NCBI RefSeq assembly: GCF_000331105.1 | Contig: NC_020054.1 | Coordinates: forward strand, 4,928,555-4,992,554 | DNA: 64,000 nt | Source: Fibrella aestuarina BUZ 2 | Lineage (GTDB): Bacteria > Bacteroidota > Bacteroidia > Cytophagales > Spirosomataceae | Reading direction: 5' to 3' | Shown here: positions 33,851 to 41,167 of the stretch, in pieces | Layout: every line of letters starts with the position of its first letter | Numbering within the stretch: the first letter of the stretch is position 1 | The notes under the pieces: generated by a model | What the model saw: only the letters and a program-made list of their open reading frames with translations | Told to the model about the DNA's origin: nothing | The model's database searches: none | Program-made: the position numbers and the translations under genes

Positions 33851-34849
33851 CTAGTGGGAGCTTCTAATTCCCTCAAGTAAATGAGGCCAGTGTTGGCACA
33901 TGTCATGCCAGACACTCACTAATGCAAGCCTATCTTGGCCTATCACCCGCTGATAGCTGTTAACGAAGCTGCAACGATTTATAGCCGCTACTTGCACTGG
34001 CGAGGCGAATTGTGACCAAACACGTTTACAATTCGATATAAAAGGTTCAGTTTGGTCGATTCGTATACATAACACAAATCTCGGCGTCAGCGGGAAGAAA
34101 AAGACTTTGCTTTGGTTAAAGCCTAAGTTGCGGACCTGGTCCTCCCAATCCACGCAAAAACCAGGATTGTCGCTACTAATGAATGGTAGTGAAGCCGCAG
34201 TGTGCAGCAGAAACCAGCGACGGGTCAATAGGCTTTTAGTCACCTGATGAATAGCTGTTCCATCCTGTTCATAAGCTCGGATAAAGTTACTGACCTGAAT
34301 CTCTAATGGAGTAGCTGGGTCAGTGATCCAAGTCTCAAAACGCTTGGCCCCATCCTTCAAGAACTCCGCCCAATTAGAACCCTCCTCCTTGAGTAACGGC
34401 TCAATACTCGATCGTTGATGATTTACTTCGTCAAGACTGTGTATAAAAGCAGCTCGCATACGCTGGGGATCACTTACAGCATATCTATGGACAGGGTTGC
34501 GGTGCTTAAATGACAACAAACTAAATAAAAGATTGTAGGCCTCTTCTCCTGTTATTGACTCTGGTTTTTTTAGCAGTCGAGGTATTAGCCTACCATACTT
34601 ATTTTCAGCAACGGCGTTGTAGCGCTTTTCGACAATGTAAGGATCCGTGATTCCTAATCGTCGTTGGCTCTGTTCGCTAGTTAGGGTAAAATAGTCTGGG
34701 GCACAACCAGTGCTTTTAGGCGAAGCCTCCTTAGCCTGAGGGGCTCGCGCGTGGGCCTTGATAACAAGTGTGTAAAGTTTGTGCTGGCTGTTGACGAATT
34801 GCTTCAAATAGACTTGGGGCAGGTAATGTTGGTTCTTAGGCGGGTTCAT
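33851..34849 (-). CDS. DUF4238 protein
   Basis: 332 residues. The N-terminus NQHYLPQVYLKQFV is the DUF4238 hallmark, with later LLFSLLSFKHRNP, a W-rich LLTRRWFLLHTAASLPFISSDNPG and LCIRIDQTEPF. The molecular role of the family is unknown. It is first in the operon with the giant NTPase and may be its partner or effector. Confidence 0.8.
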   Translation of the reverse strand: MNPPKNQHYLPQVYLKQFVNSQHKLYTLVIKAHARAPQAKEASPKSTGCAPDYFTLTSEQSQRRLGITDPYIVEKRYNAVAENKYGRLIPRLLKKPESITGEEAYNLLFSLLSFKHRNPVHRYAVSDPQRMRAAFIHSLDEVNHQRSSIEPLLKEEGSNWAEFLKDGAKRFETWITDPATPLEIQVSNFIRAYEQDGTAIHQVTKSLLTRRWFLLHTAASLPFISSDNPGFCVDWEDQVRNLGFNQSKVFFFPLTPRFVLCIRIDQTEPFISNCKRVWSQFASPVQVAAINRCSFVNSYQRVIGQDRLALVSVWHDMCQHWPHLLEGIRSSH

Positions 34850-34977
34850 GACAAATAATCTACCCTCTAAACTAGCAGATTTTTACCATAATATCTTTCT
34901 GTAGCTTGCTACCTTTGAGGATGATTTAATGGCACAGTAGATAAGCTGGCAAACCGGTAAAACCATTACCGTGAAAT

Positions 34978-35199
34978 ATGATGACACCCCACCAAGACGA
35001 CATTAAGCAACAGATTGGCGCAATGATCCGTGAAGCACGTAAAGCAAGAGGATTGACGCAGGTGGAACTAGCCGAAAAGCTAAGTGTAACCCGAACCGCC
35101 ATTCAAGGCTACGAAAGCGGCAAACAGAATTTAACCATTGATACAATGCAGCGATTAGCTATCCTGCTGGGTATCACATTCATAATCAAACCAGCATAA
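34978..35199 (+). CDS. small XRE-family transcriptional regulator
   Basis: 73 residues, essentially one helix-turn-helix: IGAMIREARKARGLTQVELAEKLSVTRTAIQGYESGK. It diverges from the DUF4238/NTPase operon and could repress it or the plus-strand phage regulators downstream. A 38-bp perfect palindrome follows its stop. Confidence 0.85.
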   Translation: MMTPHQDDIKQQIGAMIREARKARGLTQVELAEKLSVTRTAIQGYESGKQNLTIDTMQRLAILLGITFIIKPA

Positions 35200-35208
35200 A
35201 TATTCTTT

Positions 35209-35246
35209 TATAACTCAATGCCATATATATATGGCATTGAGTTATA
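35209..35246. promoter_or_regulatory. 38-bp perfect palindrome, probable operator
   Basis: The sequence is its own reverse complement with no spacer (centre ATATAT, arms ending TATAACTC). It sits between the small XRE gene and the next regulator. TAACCGGTTA at 35325-35334, just before the next ATG, is a second small palindrome. Confidence 0.7.
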
Positions 35247-35339
35247 TTTGCATATCTTCAAATGAAGAAACCCCCAACGCTCAACTTTCTCACGGCTTAG
35301 CGAATGGGGGTCAGTCACAAACCATAACCGGTTACAGCT

Positions 35340-35993
35340 ATGCTTGCTGGACAAATTTACGATGCCTGGCCCATTGTGCCAATCCTCCATGAGCCAACGG
35401 CTCCCCAACCCGCCCAACGAGGCGATCTCAACCACCGCTTCTTAGCCATCATGCAGGCCCTGGGTCTGTCGGGTTACGCCGTGGCTAAAGGCGCAGGCAT
35501 CGCCCAGCCCACCCTGAGCTACATCGCTTCGGGCAAACAGAAGCCGTCTATTTCCCTGGTCGAGTGGCTACTGAACACCTACCCCTGTGTCAACGCCGAT
35601 TACCTGCTGCGGGGCATCGGTGGGCCCCTGCGGGAGACATTGCTGCACGATCACGAACCGACGCCGCTAGCCGGAACAGGCGTCGAGTTGCAACTGGGGC
35701 GGCTGCGCTGGTATTTGCGCGAAGAAGTCTACCCCGCCCTGGAAGACGACGCGAACCTGATTTACGACGAGCAGGGCGAGATCATCCAGCATTCGGACGT
35801 GGCCTTGGCAATTCACCTCCATCGCGCGTTCGTAACGTATATGGGCGAGCACCAGTCGCAGTGGTGGGAGGACTACTGGGACGAGCTGCTCTACCTCTGC
35901 GAGCGGTTCTACACCTCGTCGGCTCAAATGGCCTCGATCCTGGGCCATCCCCAGTTTATCGCGCTGCTCAACGCTTACAACAAAGTTGGGTAA
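35340..35993 (+). CDS. XRE-type phage regulator
   Basis: 217 residues. Helix-turn-helix in residues 40-85: FLAIMQALGLSGYAVAKGAGIAQPTLSYIASGKQKPSISLVEWLLN, then ADYLLRGIGGP. This is the layout of helix-turn-helix proteins of Bacteroidota phages. The C-terminal half is acidic and Trp/Tyr-rich, possibly a dimerisation domain. It ends one base before the antirepressor ATG. Confidence 0.75.
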   Translation: MLAGQIYDAWPIVPILHEPTAPQPAQRGDLNHRFLAIMQALGLSGYAVAKGAGIAQPTLSYIASGKQKPSISLVEWLLNTYPCVNADYLLRGIGGPLRETLLHDHEPTPLAGTGVELQLGRLRWYLREEVYPALEDDANLIYDEQGEIIQHSDVALAIHLHRAFVTYMGEHQSQWWEDYWDELLYLCERFYTSSAQMASILGHPQFIALLNAYNKVG

Positions 35994-35994
35994 G

Positions 35995-36792
35995 ATGGAG
36001 GCGTTGATTCAAATCACCACCGATGCGCAAGGCGCATCGGTGGTGTCAGCCCGTGAGCTGCACGCATTCCTAGAGGTGAAGTCTGATTTCTTCAAATGGT
36101 TTACGCGTCGTGTCGAAAAGTACGGTTTTGTCGAGGGGCAGGATTACATAAGGGTTGCCCAAAAAAGGGCAACCCTTGGTGGGGAGCAGGAGACAGTTGA
36201 TTACGCGTTGACGCTGGACTGTGCCAAGGAGTTGGCGATGGTGCAGAACAACGAGCAGGGCAAGCGGGCTCGACTCTACTTCATCGAAGCCGAGAAGCAG
36301 TTGCGCACCGTAGTGCCCCAACCCTCCCTATCCTCGCAGACAGAACAGTTGTTAATCGGACTGTTACGGCAACAAACCGAACTGAGCCAGCAGCAGGCTG
36401 CGATTCAACAGAGTCAGCAACTACAGCTCGCCCGGTTACAAACGGATGTTGCCGCGATCATGGCCGGAATGCGAAGGGCTCGTAAGCCAGTCGTGAACCC
36501 AGGCCCACCTGCCGCCGTGTCGCTTTACGGCGAGCCAGTTCTTCCAATGGCGGTGCAGGCTGATTTGCGCAAGGCAATTAGTAACGCCGTCAATGACTAT
36601 TGTGGTCGCTTCAATGCCACTCAGCTTGAAACGTACCGCTACCTGTATAATCGGATGCAGCAGGTCTACGGTGTCAATGTCTGGAGCCTGACCCGCAAGC
36701 CGGGGGAAAGTGTACTCGATGCGCTGGAAACGTACGGCCAGTTAGACCGACTCTACGCGCTGGTGCAGGCCGAATTAGCGTATCAGGAATAA
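35995..36792 (+). CDS. AntA/AntB-family antirepressor
   Basis: 265 residues from ATG 35995 (TTG at 35986 is in frame). Residues 10-100 match AntA: VVSARELHAFLEVKSDFFKWFTRRVEKYGFVEGQDYI and YALTLDCAKELAMVQNNEQGKRARLYFIEAEKQL. A Gln-rich coiled coil and a helical C-terminal domain follow. Antirepressors inactivate the lysogeny repressor, here probably the protein encoded just upstream. Two perfect hairpins lie inside its first 180 bases. A terminator follows. Confidence 0.85.
   Translation: MEALIQITTDAQGASVVSARELHAFLEVKSDFFKWFTRRVEKYGFVEGQDYIRVAQKRATLGGEQETVDYALTLDCAKELAMVQNNEQGKRARLYFIEAEKQLRTVVPQPSLSSQTEQLLIGLLRQQTELSQQQAAIQQSQQLQLARLQTDVAAIMAGMRRARKPVVNPGPPAAVSLYGEPVLPMAVQADLRKAISNAVNDYCGRFNATQLETYRYLYNRMQQVYGVNVWSLTRKPGESVLDALETYGQLDRLYALVQAELAYQE
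36017..36045. repeat. 13-bp perfect hairpin inside the antirepressor gene
   Basis: ACCACCGATGCGC and GCGCATCGGTGGT pair around AAG, starting 22 bases after the start codon. A second one, AAGGGTTGCCC/GGGCAACCCTT around AAAAAA, is at 36150-36177. Confidence 0.75.
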
Positions 36793-36802
36793 CTAACTGA
36801 CC

Positions 36803-36832
36803 GTTGCCCCTGCTTTATACAGTAGGGGCAAC
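36803..36832 (+). terminator. terminator after the antirepressor
   Basis: GTTGCCCCT/AGGGGCAAC, 9 pairs, 12-base loop, followed by ATTTCTTTCTTT. Confidence 0.6.
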
Positions 36833-36848
36833 ATTTCTTTCTTTCACT

Positions 36849-38606
36849 ATGCGAAAAAGCAATCCCGTTGACATCAAGCAACTCGTCAACGACTATCTGG
36901 CCGGAGCTCAACTCGTGCTGCTGGCCCGGCAGAACCGTACAACCTCCAAACGCATAAGGCATTTACTAGTAGAACAGGGTATCATTATCCGCACAAGTTC
37001 TGAATCGAACCTGATGCGTACCCGCGTCGATACTAATAAGATCGTGGCTGACTACAAGGCAGGAAAAGGCTATGTCGTCATTGCGAAGGAATACCAGATA
37101 TCTCAGCAACGCGTCAAGCAAACCTTGATTGATCTGGGTGTAACGCTACGTAGCCAATCTGAGAAAAGCAGACGGTACTCGATCACTGAAGCCGATATAG
37201 CTCAGGCCGTGGCTGAGTACGAGGAGGGGGTAACGTTAACCAGCTTGAGTAAAAAGTATAAGGTCTACATAGAGAGTCTCAAACGCCTCCTTATCGAGCG
37301 TGGGGTTGTCTTACGAACGATTTCTCAGGCCCAGAGCATTCGTACCGCTGGTCGTCCTTCACAGAAACGGTATACCCTCGACGAAAGCTTTTTGGACGTG
37401 ATTGATACTGAAGTTAAAGCCTACTGGCTCGGTTTCATGTATGCCGATGGGTACAACGGTGAATACGCCAATAAAGTGGTGTTGAGCCTACAAGCGCGGG
37501 ATCGGCCTATTTTAGAGCGATTTGCCAGAGAACTGGATACGGATCGCCCTCTATACTTTCGTAAGGTCTCCAGGGGTCAAAGTCAGTTTTCTCTTTCCTT
37601 TAGTAATAAGCATTTGTCAAAGCGACTAGCCGAATTAGGTTGCCATCAGGCCAAAACGTTTACCACAACTTTCCCCGACTGGATGCCCGATGTATTACTC
37701 CCGCATTTCATTCGGGGTTACATCGACGGGGATGGATGTATTCAGAGCAAGTTTGGAGCCGATAGGAATAGCCGGATTTGTGTTATTCAAGCCCTGGGTA
37801 GTACAGCGTTCATAACTCGATTCGCTGACGTGATTCGAGTCAATTGCGAGGTTGGGGGTAGTTTTGTGGACCACCCAAAGTCACCCGGTATTATTCGGTA
37901 TGATGTGAGTGGTAGGCTACAGGTCTGCCGGGTATTGGCCTGGCTCTATAAAGACGCGACGATCTATCTGAATCGAAAAAAGCGAAGCGCCGAAAAGATT
38001 CTGGTACCCTACATGCTACCGGAACGGCCGCTGGGGGAAGCGCGCAAACACTCCAAGTTGACAAATGATCAGGTGTTGTTGATAAAATCTCAAATCGAGT
38101 CCAGGGAGCCCTATAAAGTGATTGCCGAGGCGTTCGGCGTTAAGGAAACAGCTATTAAAGATATCGCAATCGGAGCGACGTGGCGACACATAACTGGTTA
38201 CAGTCAGAAGGCCAATGCAGCCCGTGGTTCTGCAAAAGGCGAACATGCCGGAAGTGCCAAGCTAACCGAAGCCGATGTTCGCGAGATCAAAACGTTAATA
38301 GAAGCAGGGCAACTGAACACTGAGATTGCGGCTCGATTCGGAGTGACAAATGCCAACATATCCTATATCCGAAAAGGAAAAGGCTGGACGCATGTGACTG
38401 GCTGGAATGAGCAGACTAACGCGGGGATAGGGGTAGCCCGAGGGAGCCAGTACAAACGAGCCGTATTGACAGAGACTCAGGTAGCTGATATAAAGGCAAT
38501 GATGCGGCAAGGGCTAGGCGACACTAAAATTGCGTCACAATTAGGGCTCAAGCGTACAACCTTATTGGGCATCAGACAGGGAAGAAACTGGAAGCACATC
38601 AAATAA
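36849..38606 (+). CDS. LAGLIDADG homing endonuclease flanked by helix-turn-helix repeats
   Basis: 585 residues from ATG 36849 (the frame to 36804 runs through the terminator). Three HTH-like repeats occupy residues 1-170 (e.g. ADYKAGKGYVVIAKEYQISQQRVKQTLIDLGV). The nuclease core has two LAGLIDADG motifs, YWLGFMYADG near 195 and FIRGYIDGDG near 290. Three more short HTH repeats follow (LTEADVREIKTLIEAGQLNTEIAARFGVTNANISYIRKGK). It sits directly at the right edge of the island, 136 bases before the tail genes resume, so it may have mobilised the insertion. Confidence 0.85.
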   Translation: MRKSNPVDIKQLVNDYLAGAQLVLLARQNRTTSKRIRHLLVEQGIIIRTSSESNLMRTRVDTNKIVADYKAGKGYVVIAKEYQISQQRVKQTLIDLGVTLRSQSEKSRRYSITEADIAQAVAEYEEGVTLTSLSKKYKVYIESLKRLLIERGVVLRTISQAQSIRTAGRPSQKRYTLDESFLDVIDTEVKAYWLGFMYADGYNGEYANKVVLSLQARDRPILERFARELDTDRPLYFRKVSRGQSQFSLSFSNKHLSKRLAELGCHQAKTFTTTFPDWMPDVLLPHFIRGYIDGDGCIQSKFGADRNSRICVIQALGSTAFITRFADVIRVNCEVGGSFVDHPKSPGIIRYDVSGRLQVCRVLAWLYKDATIYLNRKKRSAEKILVPYMLPERPLGEARKHSKLTNDQVLLIKSQIESREPYKVIAEAFGVKETAIKDIAIGATWRHITGYSQKANAARGSAKGEHAGSAKLTEADVREIKTLIEAGQLNTEIAARFGVTNANISYIRKGKGWTHVTGWNEQTNAGIGVARGSQYKRAVLTETQVADIKAMMRQGLGDTKIASQLGLKRTTLLGIRQGRNWKHIK

Positions 38607-38708
38607 TGGCCCATAATATCCCTCATCAACAATTAGTCAATCTCAAAAACGCTACTACACGCTATTTGATAGCAGAAACTAAATTGTTTTTAGCCTCTTA
38701 GCGGATGG

Positions 38709-38741
38709 ATGCCGGGAGTTTTGCAGGAAGCTCCCGGCATA
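38709..38741. promoter_or_regulatory. hairpin just before the tail-tip gene
   Basis: ATGCCGGGAG/CTCCCGGCAT (10 pairs) ends right at the ATG of 38742. It argues that 38742, not 38709, is the start, and may insulate or control the tail operon. Confidence 0.5.
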
Positions 38742-41165
38742 ATGTTTTATCCGTTCCTCGAAACCACATTCAGGTCGAACCCGCCTTCGGGTTATGTAGA
38801 CCTGCTACCGGGACAGTCACCACCGCCATCACGCCGGTATCGCCTGCGCCTGTTTCGAGAGGCTGATAAGGCGCCGAATGTTCTCCAAGCGACAACGGCT
38901 GAATGTTTGCTTGGCAACGATGATACTCGTAATAGTCGCTTTTCAGGCGTAACGCCTTTGCAACTCAGCTTTACGCTGATTGTTGAGCCAGGCTGGTCAG
39001 TAGCCTCGATATATCCGGCAACTGACCAAGACGTTCAGGTACAACTTGATGAGGTCACTAGTCCGACTAATATCACGCCAATTTTCCGGGGCTGGTTGTT
39101 ACCCGCTGGGGCTCAAGAGGGCTACGGGGGCGAGATGCGCCCAGTCACATTTATCGCCGGTTGTGGGCTTACTAACCTAAAGACGCGCCCGGTCGTCACC
39201 CAATCGGGGGCGTATCCAACGGGGCCCCAGCAGATCAAACGGCTACTCGAAGACCTGCTGGGGCAAAGTGGCCTGGGCCTGAACCTGACGTCGGTCGTCA
39301 ATCTGACGCCGATCTCCGACCGTGTCCAGATCAACGGCGCCGACCCACTGACACGGCAATACATCGACGGGGAAACGTTTCGTCCGTCAGGTCAGGAGCC
39401 GCCCAGCGCGTTCGAGGTGCTCGACAACCTGTGCACTACCTACAATGCTAACCTGGTTCAATGGGGCGGGCGTTGGTGGCTGGCCAGGGCCAACGAGTTA
39501 CCGGGTGGCTGGCTGCCGCCGAACGCTGCCAATGGTGCCACGGCCGAGCAGGCTTACGTTCGGTACTACGGCAACCCGGGCGACTTCGAAGCGGCGGTCA
39601 AACAACTCCAGTCCTTTACTACTCCCCTAGGCCCAGGGTACCCTCTTCGTGTATTAGAATCGGCAACCACCAGTCCCCGCCGTCCAGAGACACAAATAAG
39701 GGTTGATCAGAAGCTGGGCCCGGCCAAATCGATTCTTAACAATGGCGATTTCGCGCTCGAAGGCGTAGCGGGGCCGTCAGGTATGCCCGCTTATTGGGGG
39801 CTGACCAACGGGGACACGAACGCCCAGCGACTGGGTACGGGTCGTCCCGATGATCCGTTCCGGGTACGTATCTACGGGACCAATAAAGTCGCCATTCCTA
39901 TTTACGGCGAAGTGCTGGCGGTGATGACCTCAGCTGAGTGGGCGGCGGGCACCAAAGTGCGGCCGGCTTACCGGCTTAAGGGTAAGTTCCGGCTCAACAA
40001 CGCGCGCGGCGCCAACATCCAGGTCGTAGCGGCACTGTCTACCGGGCTCTATAAAAAGCCTGGCGGTATTGTGTTTGGCTCGCCGGCGACCTGGTTCCTG
40101 CTCAACGAAGACGGGACGTGGCTGCCTGATCCTGCCCGTGAAGAGCGAAACGGCATCGAGCTGGTCAACGTGGACAAGGTCGGCGATCTCGAACAGGCGC
40201 GCACGGACTGGGCCGAGATCGATATCCCACTCAACTCGCTTCGTATCCCGCCTGCCCCTGTTTCGTACGCAAACATTCTGCGCTACGAGATCAAGCTGGC
40301 CCAGGCCACGCCCCTGGCCGGCGCGCCGTCGACCGATCAGTGGATCGAGTACGCGGATATGCGGCTGGTGCTGGAAGGCGAGAACCAGTACAAGGGTCGG
40401 CAGTATACCGTCACCAACCAGGTCATCCCGAATTCGAACCTCAAGCCGCGCGACTACAACACGGTCACGTTGGCCTACGCCGATGCGTCGTTTGCCGCGT
40501 TCGGCGCGACCGAGGGCGCCTTTTACATGAAAGGGATCAACGACGAGTTGGTCCTGGCCTACGGCTACGATAAACCAGACGTGCCAAACAGCATCGGTAC
40601 CGGCGCACCGCTGGCGTGCTGGTGCGCGGAGGAGCGTGGCGCGCAGGTGGGCAAAATCAACCAGCGTTTCGACGGCGAGCTGCTCGGCGACGTACCCTGG
40701 GGGCCGCTATCGGTCTTCCGGTTCGTCGACTGGACAACGGCCGCGCGACTGGCGATGACCCGCTTTCGCTGGGACCTGCCCAAGATGCAGTGGGAATTAT
40801 CGGCGGTCGAAATCCTGCGGACCCAACTGGGTACCGTCAGCGCCGCCTTTCTGCTCGATGACGGTCGGGAAGTCGTTTTCACCCCCGAAACCACGGGTGG
40901 CAGCGATACGACCGACGATTACACCCCCGTCGTGCCCAAAAAACCGGCCGTCGTCATCCCCGCCGACGACTGGCGCAGCCGGGAAGTCAAGCCCGTCCCG
41001 GTCTACGTCCCCAAGCCCCGCTTCCTCGAAGACGTCATGCCGCTGGAGAATCCAGAGGTGGGCCGCGCGCCCGTTTTCGCCGTCTACGCCGGCATTCCCG
41101 GCGTAAGCCAGCGACTCAGCACCGTCGCCGCCATTGCCCGAAAAATCACCGCCATACCCGGATAA
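38742..41165 (+). CDS. large tail-tip/baseplate protein
   Basis: 807 residues from ATG 38742. The N-terminal 270 residues (IFRGWLLPAGAQEGYGGEMRPVTFIAGCGLTNLK, then IKRLLEDLLGQSGLGL and FEVLDNLCTTYNANLVQWGGRWWLAR) read like a tail hub: a phage-tail domain that wraps the tube end. The middle is beta-sandwich, and the last 100 residues are a Pro-rich linker plus helix. It is the first tail gene after the island and heads a tightly packed operon. Confidence 0.65.
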   Translation: MFYPFLETTFRSNPPSGYVDLLPGQSPPPSRRYRLRLFREADKAPNVLQATTAECLLGNDDTRNSRFSGVTPLQLSFTLIVEPGWSVASIYPATDQDVQVQLDEVTSPTNITPIFRGWLLPAGAQEGYGGEMRPVTFIAGCGLTNLKTRPVVTQSGAYPTGPQQIKRLLEDLLGQSGLGLNLTSVVNLTPISDRVQINGADPLTRQYIDGETFRPSGQEPPSAFEVLDNLCTTYNANLVQWGGRWWLARANELPGGWLPPNAANGATAEQAYVRYYGNPGDFEAAVKQLQSFTTPLGPGYPLRVLESATTSPRRPETQIRVDQKLGPAKSILNNGDFALEGVAGPSGMPAYWGLTNGDTNAQRLGTGRPDDPFRVRIYGTNKVAIPIYGEVLAVMTSAEWAAGTKVRPAYRLKGKFRLNNARGANIQVVAALSTGLYKKPGGIVFGSPATWFLLNEDGTWLPDPAREERNGIELVNVDKVGDLEQARTDWAEIDIPLNSLRIPPAPVSYANILRYEIKLAQATPLAGAPSTDQWIEYADMRLVLEGENQYKGRQYTVTNQVIPNSNLKPRDYNTVTLAYADASFAAFGATEGAFYMKGINDELVLAYGYDKPDVPNSIGTGAPLACWCAEERGAQVGKINQRFDGELLGDVPWGPLSVFRFVDWTTAARLAMTRFRWDLPKMQWELSAVEILRTQLGTVSAAFLLDDGREVVFTPETTGGSDTTDDYTPVVPKKPAVVIPADDWRSREVKPVPVYVPKPRFLEDVMPLENPEVGRAPVFAVYAGIPGVSQRLSTVAAIARKITAIPG

Positions 41166-41167
41166 TC

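Noticed and set aside
35564..36007. 147-codon frame overlapping the XRE regulator
   Set aside because: Out-of-frame shadow of the regulator gene, which has a recognisable helix-turn-helix.
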